Of a DNA stretch of 64,000 bases, positions 1 to 7,868 are shown in pieces; position 1 is the stretch's first letter, and each line of letters begins with the position of its first letter. The stretch is from the NCBI RefSeq assembly GCF_023544445.1, contig NZ_JALPVJ010000008.1, positions 186,001 to 250,000 of the forward strand. Direction: 5' to 3'. The position numbers and the translations under genes were made by a program. The notes under the pieces were generated by a model that saw only the letters and a program-made list of their open reading frames with translations, searched no databases and had not been told where the DNA came from. The stretch comes from Actinoplanes sp. M2I2. Its GTDB lineage: Bacteria; Actinomycetota; Actinomycetes; Mycobacteriales; Micromonosporaceae.

Positions 1-1
1 G

Positions 2-430
2 GCGATCGTCCAGGCGCTCGCGATGCGCAACATGGACGCTTACCTGCAGGGGCTGTCCGACCGGTTCGGCCGGGAGACGTTCACCCACTGGTGGGACGGC
101 GTCGACGCGGCGATCGACATCTTCATCCAGATGCACCGTACGGTGGCCGGCTTCCGCACGCTGCACTTCGGCGACGTGGTCGACGTGCACCTGCTCGACG
201 TCGAACGCGACAACAACGCGGTCATCGCCGAGCGCCTGGCCGAGCTGCTGGTCGACCAGTTCCAACTGATCGACCGGGCCCAGCTGCGCTTCTCGCTGGA
301 GATCTCGGTCGAGGCGGCGGACGCGCTGATCAAGCTGGCGTTCCGGCGCGACCAGCGCGGTGACGAGGCCGTGCTGACCGAGGCCAAGGCGCTGATCCGG
401 GAATACCTGCACCGCCACGTGACTGCCTGA
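2..430 (+). CDS. TetR-family regulator, C-terminal part (5' end outside window)
   Basis: The reading frame is open from base 2, so the N-terminal helix-turn-helix lies upstream of the window. The visible 142 residues are all-helical and look like the ligand-binding/dimerisation domain of TetR regulators, with a buried FRTLHFGD segment and a long amphipathic last helix ending LIREYLHRHVTA. The gene ends at 430 and converges on the minus-strand PLP enzyme that stops at 453. The ligand cannot be told. Other all-helical regulators are possible because the HTH is not visible. Confidence 0.7.
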   Translation, partial: AIVQALAMRNMDAYLQGLSDRFGRETFTHWWDGVDAAIDIFIQMHRTVAGFRTLHFGDVVDVHLLDVERDNNAVIAERLAELLVDQFQLIDRAQLRFSLEISVEAADALIKLAFRRDQRGDEAVLTEAKALIREYLHRHVTA

Positions 431-452
431 CCCCTTCGGACAGTCGGAGCGG

Positions 453-1670
453 TCAACCGAGGAAAGCATGTCCTTCCCCCCGGTACGTCGGGGCCGGCGT
501 CGCTGACTCGCCGTCGATCAGGTGCACCTGGTTGACGTGCTCGCACAGCTCGCCGGCCTTGGCGTGACGGAACCAGACCCGGTCGCCCGGGCGCAGCGTG
601 TCGGCCACCGCGCCGACCAGCGGCGTCTGCACCTCGCCGGGGCCCTCGTCCGGCTTGAACCTCAGGCCCGCGGGCAGGTAGGGCGTCGGTTGCCGGGACG
701 TCTCGGCCGGTCCCGAGGCGATCCAGCCGCCGCCGAGCACGGTGGCGATCCGCGGCGCCGGGCGGCGTACGACACTGAGCGCGAAGAACGCGGCCGGGGT
801 CGGGCGCCACGCCGAGTAGGCGTCGAACAACGTCGGGCCGTACAGGCCGGAACCGGCGGTGACCTCGGTGACCACCGGGTCCGCGCCGCTCACGGCCACG
901 CTCCCGGTGCCCCCGGCGTTGACGAACTCGAGGTCGGCCACCTCGCGGACGGCGGCCACGGCTTCGGCGCGCCGGCGCAGGATCTCCGGGAACGAACGCG
1001 ACTGCATGAGGCGGATCGCGCGGCCGCGCAGCGCCCGGCCGGGCGGCAGGTCACCCAGTCCGGCGATCTGGGCCTCGTACGACATCATCCCGACCAGCGT
1101 GAAGCCGGGCCGCGCGACCAGCCGGCGAGCCAGCGAGGCGGCCTGGCCGGCCGAGTGCACGGGGGAGCGGCGTACGCCCAGATGCAGCGGACCGGCGGGA
1201 CGCCACGACGAGTCGAGATCCAGACAGAGACGCACCGCCGGACGGTCACCCGGAGGGGTCACCTGATCGACCAGATCGAGGTGCGACGGGTGATCCACCA
1301 TGATCGTGATCGCCGCGGCCAGCCCGGCATCGGCGGTCAGCTCGCGCAGGCCGGTGCGATCGGCCGACGGGTACGCCACCAGGACGTCATCGCTGACGCC
1401 GGAGCGCACCAGCCAGATCGCCTCGGGCACCGTGTACGCCATGACGCCGCGCCAGCCGGGCTTGGCCAGCACACGTTCCAGCAGCGTGCGGCAGCGCACC
1501 GACTTGCTGGCGACCCGCAGCGGCTTGCCCTGCGACCGCGCGGCCAACTGATCGGCGTTGTCGTCGAAGGCCGCCAGGTCGACGGCGGCGACGGGCGTCT
1601 CGAGGTGTCCGGTGGCCCGGTCGAGCCGCTCCTTCAGGGCAGTGCGGTCGGCTGTGCGGTCGGCGATCAC
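453..1670 (-). CDS. PLP fold-type III amino acid aldolase/dehydratase-like protein (alanine racemase N-domain)
   Basis: 405 aa, usual length for D-threonine aldolase / D-serine dehydratase-like enzymes. Residues 20-270 form the alanine-racemase-type barrel; the PLP-binding lysine should be Lys56 in VASKSVRC. The C-terminal beta domain ends with H369-AKAGEL-C376, the His/Cys pair that binds a metal in D-serine dehydratase and D-threonine aldolase relatives. It probably cleaves or deaminates a beta-hydroxy D-amino acid. Substrate is unknown. The start is a GTG at 1670, close to the divergent MFS-Tmk gene. Cytosolic, with no signal peptide. Confidence 0.82.
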   Translation of the reverse strand: MIADRTADRTALKERLDRATGHLETPVAAVDLAAFDDNADQLAARSQGKPLRVASKSVRCRTLLERVLAKPGWRGVMAYTVPEAIWLVRSGVSDDVLVAYPSADRTGLRELTADAGLAAAITIMVDHPSHLDLVDQVTPPGDRPAVRLCLDLDSSWRPAGPLHLGVRRSPVHSAGQAASLARRLVARPGFTLVGMMSYEAQIAGLGDLPPGRALRGRAIRLMQSRSFPEILRRRAEAVAAVREVADLEFVNAGGTGSVAVSGADPVVTEVTAGSGLYGPTLFDAYSAWRPTPAAFFALSVVRRPAPRIATVLGGGWIASGPAETSRQPTPYLPAGLRFKPDEGPGEVQTPLVGAVADTLRPGDRVWFRHAKAGELCEHVNQVHLIDGESATPAPTYRGEGHAFLG

Positions 1671-1827
1671 GTCAGCACGGTATCGCCGTTACCGGCAATG
1701 CGAAACCGGTTCACTTCTTCGATACCCGAACGAGGGTCCCCTGGCCACGGGAGACCGCCCGATAGAGTGCACCTGCACAATCACGGGAGGTACGGCCATC
1801 GACAGCGAAAAGCGGGACTCCGGACCG

Positions 1828-4362
1828 GTGGACCTGTCCGGCGCGGCGGCGCTGCGCTCGGTGCTGCGCATCCGGCCGTTCCGCCGTCTCTGGCTCGTGC
1901 TCGGCCTCGCCTCCTTCGGCGACTGGATCGGCCTGCTCGCCACCGGCATCTTCGCCGCGGCCCAGTTCCAGAGCAGCGCCGGCCAGGGCGCGGCGTTCGG
2001 CGGCACCATCGCCGTCCGCCTGCTGCCGGCCCTGCTGCTCGGCCCGATCGCCGGTGTCTTCGCCGACCGGTTCGACCGCCGCTACACGATGGTCATCACC
2101 GACCTCCTCCGGTTCGTCTTCTACGGCTCCATCCCGCTCGTCCCGCTGTTCGGCGGGTCGCCCGGGGTCACCGTGGCCTGGGCGACCATCGCCACGTTCA
2201 TCGGCGAGACGATCACGCTGATCTGGATCCCGGCCAAGGAAGCCGCGGTGCCCAACCTCATCCCGAAATCGCGGATCGAGGTCTCCAACCAGCTGACGCT
2301 CGTCACCACGTACGGCATCACGCCGATCCTGGCCGCGCTGGCCCTCTCCGCCCTCACCGCGGGCATCCAGCAGTCCGGCGCGTCGCTGCCCGACTGGGCT
2401 CAACCGGTGCAGATCGCGCTCTACCTCAACGCGATCTCCCGGCTCGTCACCGCGATCACCGTCTTCTTCGGCATCAAGGAGATCGGCGGCAAGAGCCAGC
2501 AGCGGCAGCAGGACGCCCAGCAGCAGAGCATGACCCGGCAGTTCCTCGACGGCTGGAAGTACATCGGCACCACCCCGCTGGTCCGCGGTCTCGTGCTCGG
2601 CATCTTCGGCGCGTTCGCAGCCGGCGGCGTGGTCATCGGCGCGGCCAAGACGTTCGCCACGTCGCTGGGCGCCGGTGAAGCCGCGTTCTACCTGCTCTTC
2701 GGCACCATCTTCATGGGCCTGGCGCTCGGCATCGGCCTCGGCCCGATGATCATCCGTGAGCTGTCCCGGCGGCGCTGGTTCGGCATGAGCATCGTCCTGG
2801 CCAGCGGCTCGGTGATGTTCCTGGGTCTCGCGTTCCACCTCTCCATGGCGCTGGTCGGCGCGCTGCTGGTCGGCGCGGGAGCGGGCATGGCCTTCCTGGC
2901 CGGCACGACCCTGCTCTACGGCGAGGTCGACGACGCCGTACGCGGCCGGGTCTTCGCCGTCGTCCAGATCGGCGTGCGGATGGTGCTGCTGCTCGCCATC
3001 ACGCTCTCCGGCTTCCTCGTCGGCCTGGGCAGCTCCCGCCGCGTCGACCTGGGCGCGCTCAGCTTCGACCTCTCCTTCACCCGCGTCCTGCTGCTGGTGG
3101 CGGGCGCGCTCGGCGTCTTCGTCGGGATCAGCTCGTTCCGCCAGATGGACGACAAGCGCGGCGTACCGGTGCTGGCCGACCTGTGGGGCTCCATCCGCGG
3201 CCGTCCGCTGTCCCCCGCCGAGCAGTTCGTCCGCAGCGGCGTCTTCGTGGTCTTCGAGGGTGGCGAGGGCGCCGGCAAGTCGACCCAGGTCACCCGCCTG
3301 GCCGACGCCCTGCGCGCCCAGGGCCGCGACGTGGTGGTGACCCGCGAGCCCGGTGCGACCGACGTGGGCGCCCGCATCCGCCACCTGGTGCTCGACAAGA
3401 GCGAGACCCCGTCAGCCCGGGCCGAGGCCCTCCTGTACGCGGCCGACCGCGCCCACCACGTCGCCACCGTCGTCCGCCCCGCCCTCGCCCGCGGCGCCGT
3501 GGTGATCAGCGACAGGTACGTCGACTCGTCCCTGGCCTACCAGGGGGCCGGCCGCACCCTGCCGGTCGCCGAGATCTCCTGGCTGTCCTCCTGGGCGACC
3601 GGCGGCCTCAAGCCCGACCTGGTCGTCCTGCTCGACGTGGACCCCGGTGTCGGCCTCAACCGTGTCGACTCCCGCGGCGAAGGCACCGACCGTCTGGAGA
3701 GCGAGTCCCGTTCCTTCCACGAGCGGGTCCGGTACGCGTTCCTCGACCTGGCCGCGGCCGACCCGAAGCGCTACCTGGTGCTCGACGCGGCCCGCCCCAT
3801 CGACGAGATCACCGCCGCGGTCAACGGCCGCCTCACCGGCCTGCTCGGCGCAACCGACCCGGCCCATCCGGCCCCCGCGTCGACAGCCGTCCCACCGGGC
3901 CCCGACCTGCAAGCCCCCGACCTGCTGGCCGACCCCACACCCGTCGGCGACGGGGCTACCGCGGCCCACTCGGGTGCTTCCGCCCAGCGGGCCGACGGCA
4001 CGGCCGGATCGGTCCAGTCCGAGCCAGCCGGAAAGCCGGTCGGCGAGATGGCGGGCGGCGACCCGGGCGGTCGGCCGGAGGCGGACGTCGAGAGCGGTCG
4101 TTCGTCGCTCGGGCGCGACGGTCGGGCCGAGGTCGACGTTGAGAGCAGTCGTTCGTCGCTCGGGCGCGACGGTCGGGCCGAGGCCGACGTCGAGAGCGGT
4201 CGTTCGTCCCTGGGGCGCGACGGTCGGGCCGAGGCCGACGGCGAGCGGAGCCGGTCTGCGAACGAGCACGACGAGCAGCCGCCGCTCGAAGACATGGCTG
4301 AGCTGCTCGGCATCAACGACGACGAAACACCGGACGGTCCCAGCCACTACAGCCGCCGCTGA
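1828..4362 (+). CDS. tmk: MFS membrane protein fused to thymidylate kinase (Tmk)
   Basis: Residues ~10-440 are a major-facilitator-type domain with about 12 hydrophobic segments. A thymidylate kinase follows at ~470-680, with P-loop GGEGAGKST at ~478 and the DRYVDSSLAYQG motif; it should phosphorylate dTMP to dTDP. MFS-Tmk fusions are known in actinomycetes. The C-terminal ~170 residues are disordered and contain a 17-residue repeat. No ATG, GTG or TTG follows the good Shine-Dalgarno GGGAGGT at 1785-1791: the codon six bases after it is ATC at 1798. The first conventional in-frame start is GTG 1828, used here. holB lies just downstream, convergent. Confidence 0.88.
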   Translation: MDLSGAAALRSVLRIRPFRRLWLVLGLASFGDWIGLLATGIFAAAQFQSSAGQGAAFGGTIAVRLLPALLLGPIAGVFADRFDRRYTMVITDLLRFVFYGSIPLVPLFGGSPGVTVAWATIATFIGETITLIWIPAKEAAVPNLIPKSRIEVSNQLTLVTTYGITPILAALALSALTAGIQQSGASLPDWAQPVQIALYLNAISRLVTAITVFFGIKEIGGKSQQRQQDAQQQSMTRQFLDGWKYIGTTPLVRGLVLGIFGAFAAGGVVIGAAKTFATSLGAGEAAFYLLFGTIFMGLALGIGLGPMIIRELSRRRWFGMSIVLASGSVMFLGLAFHLSMALVGALLVGAGAGMAFLAGTTLLYGEVDDAVRGRVFAVVQIGVRMVLLLAITLSGFLVGLGSSRRVDLGALSFDLSFTRVLLLVAGALGVFVGISSFRQMDDKRGVPVLADLWGSIRGRPLSPAEQFVRSGVFVVFEGGEGAGKSTQVTRLADALRAQGRDVVVTREPGATDVGARIRHLVLDKSETPSARAEALLYAADRAHHVATVVRPALARGAVVISDRYVDSSLAYQGAGRTLPVAEISWLSSWATGGLKPDLVVLLDVDPGVGLNRVDSRGEGTDRLESESRSFHERVRYAFLDLAAADPKRYLVLDAARPIDEITAAVNGRLTGLLGATDPAHPAPASTAVPPGPDLQAPDLLADPTPVGDGATAAHSGASAQRADGTAGSVQSEPAGKPVGEMAGGDPGGRPEADVESGRSSLGRDGRAEVDVESSRSSLGRDGRAEADVESGRSSLGRDGRAEADGERSRSANEHDEQPPLEDMAELLGINDDETPDGPSHYSRR
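4078..4245 (+). repeat. 51-bp in-frame tandem repeat in the Tmk tail
   Basis: Three complete 51-bp units (4078-4128, 4129-4179, 4180-4230) and a partial fourth encode a 17-residue acidic/Ser/Arg unit built around VESGRSSLGRDGRA. The unit is a multiple of three, so copy-number changes keep the frame. The units are nearly identical, which suggests recent expansion. It lies in the disordered tail after the kinase, so it probably does not affect catalysis. Confidence 0.95.
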
Positions 4363-4394
4363 CCGCTACCCAGTCCGTGCGGCGGGCCGAACGT

Positions 4395-4512
4395 CGTTGA
4401 CCGGCACGGCGGGTCAAGCGCTGTTGATCGGCACGGCCTGGCGGGTTGGATGTGGTTGACCGACGTGGCAGGTCGAGCGTTGTTGATCGGCCCGGCGAGT
4501 TGAGCTCGGCCG
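4395..4512. repeat. Degenerate tandem repeat in the tmk-holB intergenic region
   Basis: The 197-bp gap between the convergent tmk and holB genes has four GTTGA(C/T)CG(G/A) motifs at 4395, 4422, 4454 and 4481. Spacings are 27, 32 and 27 bases, so the arrangement reads as two imperfect 59-bp units. I see no gene here. GC-rich inverted segments near 4520-4558 may terminate one or both genes. Confidence 0.6.
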
Positions 4513-4559
4513 ATCGAGGCGGCGGTTGAGCGCCGCCCGGCCGGCGCGGCGGGCCGGGA

Positions 4560-5753
4560 TCAGCCGCGCCAGAGATTCAGCATCATTGCTTCGACGGCGA
4601 TCTCGGGTTTGACGTTCTCGTCGATGGCCTGGCGGCAGGACAGCACCGCTTCCAGCCGGCGCAGGGCGCTCTCGGGCGACCACTTGCCGGCCGCGGCCTC
4701 CGACTGCGCCGCCACGTCGGTGTGCACGACGCCGACGGGAGCCCGCAAGTTGGTGATCAGGACATCGCGGTAGAAACCCGCCAGGTCGACCAGCGCACGG
4801 TCGAGCGCATCGCGTTTCGACCGGGTCGCCCGGGATTTCTGACGCCGCTCGAGCTCCTTGAGCTGACCGGCCGAGCCACGCATCGCCCCGGCGGCGCCGC
4901 GACCCGTGCCGCCGGCGCCGAGGGCCTGCTCCAGCGAGGCGCGCTCGGTCGCGTCGGTCTCGACGAGCTGGCCCGCCGCCTCGGCCTCGGCCGCCTTGAT
5001 CAGCGCGCTCGCCGCCTCGAAACAGGCGCCCACCCCGGTCAGCCGGCGCGGAACCGACAGCACAGCCTCGCGCCGGCCGCGGGCCTCGGAGTCGTTGGCC
5101 AGCCGCTTGGCCCGCCCGACATGCCCCTGAGCAGCCGCCGCGGCCCAGACAGCCACGTCAGGAGCGATGCCGTCGCGGCGCACCAGAACCTCGGCCACCG
5201 CGTCGGCCGGCGGCTGCCGCAGCGCCACCACCCGACAGCGGGACCGGATGGTCACCGAGATGTCGTCGGGATGGGTCGACGGCGTGCACAGCAGGAACAC
5301 CGTGCGCGGCGGTGGCTCCTCGATCGCCTTGAGCAGGGCGTTGCCGGCCTGCTCGGTGAGGCGGTCGGCATCCTCGATCACGACGACCTGCCACCGCCCG
5401 CCCGACGGCGCGCTCGCCGCGCGCAGCACCAGCGCCCTCATGTCGTTGACGCCGATCGACAAGCCCTCGGGCACGACGAAACGGACGTCGGCATGGGTTT
5501 TCCCCAGCGTGGTGTGGCAGCCGTGGCACTCGCCGCAGCCCACCCCGTCACGCCGGCACTCGAGCGCGGCCGCGAAGGCGCGCGCAGCCACCGACCGGCC
5601 GCTGCCGGGTGGGCCCGTGAAGATCCAGGCATGGGTCATCGCGCCGGCGGCCACCTGCTCGCCGGCCACCACCCGGCTCGCCGCCGCGGCTGCCTGCCGC
5701 AGCGTGGCGACCGGCTCGTCCTGACCCACCAGATCAGCGAAGACGTCACTCAC
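4560..5753 (-). CDS. holB: DNA polymerase III subunit delta' (clamp loader)
   Basis: 397 aa. Begins VSDVFADLVGQDEP, the usual start of actinobacterial delta'. The AAA+ fold has a P-loop-like GPPGSGRS (~46-53), the zinc-binding cysteine cluster ECRRDGVGCGECHGCH, and a Walker-B-region VIEDADRLTEQAGNALLKAIEEP. It loads the beta clamp together with delta and gamma/tau. GTG 5753 was chosen because homology begins there; an upstream ATG at 5822 would add residues unlike the family. tmk-holB adjacency is common in bacteria. Confidence 0.92.
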   Translation of the reverse strand: MSDVFADLVGQDEPVATLRQAAAAASRVVAGEQVAAGAMTHAWIFTGPPGSGRSVAARAFAAALECRRDGVGCGECHGCHTTLGKTHADVRFVVPEGLSIGVNDMRALVLRAASAPSGGRWQVVVIEDADRLTEQAGNALLKAIEEPPPRTVFLLCTPSTHPDDISVTIRSRCRVVALRQPPADAVAEVLVRRDGIAPDVAVWAAAAAQGHVGRAKRLANDSEARGRREAVLSVPRRLTGVGACFEAASALIKAAEAEAAGQLVETDATERASLEQALGAGGTGRGAAGAMRGSAGQLKELERRQKSRATRSKRDALDRALVDLAGFYRDVLITNLRAPVGVVHTDVAAQSEAAAGKWSPESALRRLEAVLSCRQAIDENVKPEIAVEAMMLNLWRG

Positions 5754-5917
5754 GGCACCGATGGTATTGCGCGCCCCCGACAGAAAGCCCGCCCCTGTGG
5801 ATACCGGCCCCCCGTTATCCACAGTGGAAAACCTGCCGTAGCGAAGGCGTCACTCTTCCGGGTACGGTCTGGTCCCGGTACGCGACGGCGCACTGACCCA
5901 CGGTGAGGAGCCTCGGT

Positions 5918-6244
5918 ATGGCGCGGGAGATCGACGAGGCGTGGATCAGCGAGGCGATCGAAAGACATCGACGTGTCGAGCAGCTCCGAGGCGACTACGA
6001 CCGCGCCGTCGAGTCCCATCACGTTTCCGTCCACTCTCCCGACGACTCCATCGAGGTCACCGTGACCGCCTCCGGCCGCATAACGGACATCCAGATCCAT
6101 GGCGGCTTGCACCATCGCCAGCCGGTCGAGTTCTCCCGCGAGCTGCAGGCCACAGTCACCAACGCGACCGATGCGGCCCGCTGGGCCCGCGAGAAACTGC
6201 ACGACGAGATCTTCGGCGAGCTGCGTTCCCTGGGCGAGGCCTGA
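5918..6244 (+). CDS. YbaB/EbfC-family-like protein
   Basis: 108 aa. The layout is that of the YbaB/EbfC fold: N-terminal helix, a three-stranded sheet (IEVTVTASGRITDIQIH) and a long C-terminal helix. YbaB proteins are small dimeric nucleoid-associated DNA binders. In actinomycetes such genes often sit beside WXG/ESX-type genes, as here. Shine-Dalgarno GAGGAG (5905-5910) is seven bases before ATG 5918, which favours this start over GTG 5903. The next gene follows one base after the stop, so they should be cotranscribed. Confidence 0.78.
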   Translation: MAREIDEAWISEAIERHRRVEQLRGDYDRAVESHHVSVHSPDDSIEVTVTASGRITDIQIHGGLHHRQPVEFSRELQATVTNATDAARWAREKLHDEIFGELRSLGEA

Positions 6245-6245
6245 C

Positions 6246-6593
6246 ATGGACGATGTGGCCGACCGTCTCGACCAGGCCTCCGACGCCTTGACCGCCCTGT
6301 CGCGGGACGTTCCGACGCTGGCCGTGGTCCCCGGCGCGTTCGCCGCCCGCCCTGCTCTGATCCCGGCCGCCGCCCGGCCCGGGCCCGGCGCCGTCCCTGC
6401 GGGTTCCGCGCTGCCGGATCTTGTCGGCCGTGCCCTGCACGATCACTGGGACGCGGTGCTCGAGGCGCGAGCCCGTGAGGCGTCCGTCACCGCCGTCCGC
6501 CTGGGGGAGATCGCGCGGTCGGTGCGGGTGACCCGGCAGCACTATGCCGCAACCGACGAGACGGCCGAGCGCCGCTTCAAGCAGGAGTTGTGA
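6246..6593 (+). CDS. Small helical protein, possibly EspC/ESX-associated
   Basis: 115 aa, no signal peptide or membrane helix. N-terminal helix (MDDVADRLDQASDALTAL), an Ala/Pro-rich middle, and a charged C-terminal helix. Its place between a YbaB-like gene and a WXG-type gene, with a one-base gap upstream and a TGATG overlap downstream, is typical of type VII secretion-associated gene sets. I cannot assign a family from the sequence alone, and the EspC-like suggestion comes mainly from context. Confidence 0.6.
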   Translation: MDDVADRLDQASDALTALSRDVPTLAVVPGAFAARPALIPAAARPGPGAVPAGSALPDLVGRALHDHWDAVLEARAREASVTAVRLGEIARSVRVTRQHYAATDETAERRFKQEL

Positions 6594-7204
6594 TGGATCG
6601 GCTCGACCACGTGCTCGACACTGCAACACCCCTCCTGCGACGAGCGGAGGCGATCATCGGCGCGGCCGGGGCGCCGGTCGATCACCCGCTGTGGGGTCAC
6701 CTCCGGCAGGTGGGTCTGATGCCCGCCGACGCTGCTCAAGCCGTCGCCGGTCTGCGACCCACGGCGCTGGCAGGGGCGGACGTCGAGCTTCGGGCCGGTG
6801 CCCGCGTCTGCGCCGAGGTCGCGGCTTCTCTCCCCGCGCCGGGCGACTGGGAGGGCGATGCCGCCGACGCCTACGACGATCAGCGCCGCCGGGTCGGCGG
6901 CCACTTGTCGGGCACCGGGGAGAGTCTGGACGAGCGCTTCGAGGCGACCGCCGATCTGGCCGCAGCCCTGGGGGACTGGATGACCCGTACTCGGGACGAA
7001 CTTGCCTCGGCGCTGGCTGAGGCTCTGACCTCGGCCGAAGCGATCACTCTCGCCGCGCCCGCGAGTCACCTGCCGTCGGTTGCCGAGGCAAGGGCGGCGG
7101 CCGACCTCGCGGCCCACATCCTCGGCGTCGTGGCCACCGGCTACGCCGAAGCCGAGGATCTCCTCCGCGGCTCCCAGGAGCTCGCCATCCCTGTCCCGCT
7201 CTGA
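6593..7204 (+). CDS. WXG100-like protein with extended N-terminus
   Basis: 203 aa, mostly helical. Its middle has GDWEGDAADAYDDQ, a clear W-x-G turn followed by A..Y as in WXG100/ESX substrates. At 203 aa it is about twice a classical WXG100 protein, because of an N-terminal ~70-residue extension and a long C-terminal helix. The ATG overlaps the preceding TGA (TGATG), and GCAGGAG lies five bases before it. It is a likely type VII substrate or a partner of the two upstream genes. No EccC-type ATPase is visible in the window. Confidence 0.68.
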   Translation: MDRLDHVLDTATPLLRRAEAIIGAAGAPVDHPLWGHLRQVGLMPADAAQAVAGLRPTALAGADVELRAGARVCAEVAASLPAPGDWEGDAADAYDDQRRRVGGHLSGTGESLDERFEATADLAAALGDWMTRTRDELASALAEALTSAEAITLAAPASHLPSVAEARAAADLAAHILGVVATGYAEAEDLLRGSQELAIPVPL

Positions 7205-7815
7205 AAGGTGCGTGAGTGCCGCCGGCCGGCAGTTCACCGCCGTGCGACCGGGCAGTGACGGCGCGGGCCGTTCGACGGAACCACGCCAGGCAGCATCAGG
7301 CGCGGACCGGCACTCGCGCCGCTCGCCCAGCGGGCCCAGTGGCACGGCCACGTCTCCACCACAGCTGACCTTCCGCGACGCCGGGCTGGCCAGGGCCGAC
7401 GCGCTGGCGCTGGTGATGCCGACGACCTGGTCGATCTGCACGCGGCGTTGTCTCGCGCATGCGGCAGACCACCGAGACTCACCGCAGCGGAAGTCACCTC
7501 GCGCCGGGGACGCCCTGATGTGTGAGCGCCGCTCGAACCGTTGAAACGGCCGCCGGGCCGGAGTGGGAGGCATGGGCGCGGCGCCACAACCGGACCGAAA
7601 GCTCCCGAGTGCGACGCCGCGACCTCCTGCACCCCCCGCAGGTGTAGGGATCACTCAACGCTACGAATCGATGCTTGTCTCCGAGTTGCGCCGGCTTCGG
7701 ACCGCTCGGTGGAGCAGGAAGGAACGACCGTCCGATCCGATTCATCCGTCAGGAGATCGACATGTCTCCATCCGGGTGACCGGTTCCGGTATCAGTGACC
7801 CAAGCGCCGAAGGGG
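7205..7815. other. Gap with a possible decayed gene
   Basis: No convincing gene in about 610 bases. A frame from GTG 7212 to 7544 follows the WXG gene and has a weak AAAGGTG ahead of it, but its product is Arg/Ser-rich and unlike any family I know. In another frame, the stretch near 7420-7521 reads as a natural-looking helix (DDLVDLHAALSRACG) ending at a stop. This looks like a gene broken by frameshift. I report it as a remnant, not a CDS. Confidence 0.35.
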
Positions 7816-7845
7816 CCGGGCGGTCCTCCTTGGAAGACCGCCCGG
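7816..7845. terminator. Intrinsic terminator-like hairpin
   Basis: A perfect 10-bp inverted repeat, CCGGGCGGTC at 7816-7825 and GACCGCCCGG at 7836-7845, with a 10-base loop. It lies 23 bases past the stop of the minus-strand LPxTG gene. There is no T-run, which is usual for high-GC actinomycetes. Confidence 0.75.
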
Positions 7846-7868
7846 TGAACTATGAACTCGTATCAGGA

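Noticed and set aside
522..2678. Long plus-strand frame of 718 codons across two genes
   Set aside because: Arg/Gly/Pro/His-rich shadow of the PLP enzyme and Tmk genes; high GC leaves antisense frames open.
7212..7544. 110-codon ORF after the WXG gene
   Set aside because: Arg/Ser-rich and no family; a different frame looks more protein-like over the end of the segment.
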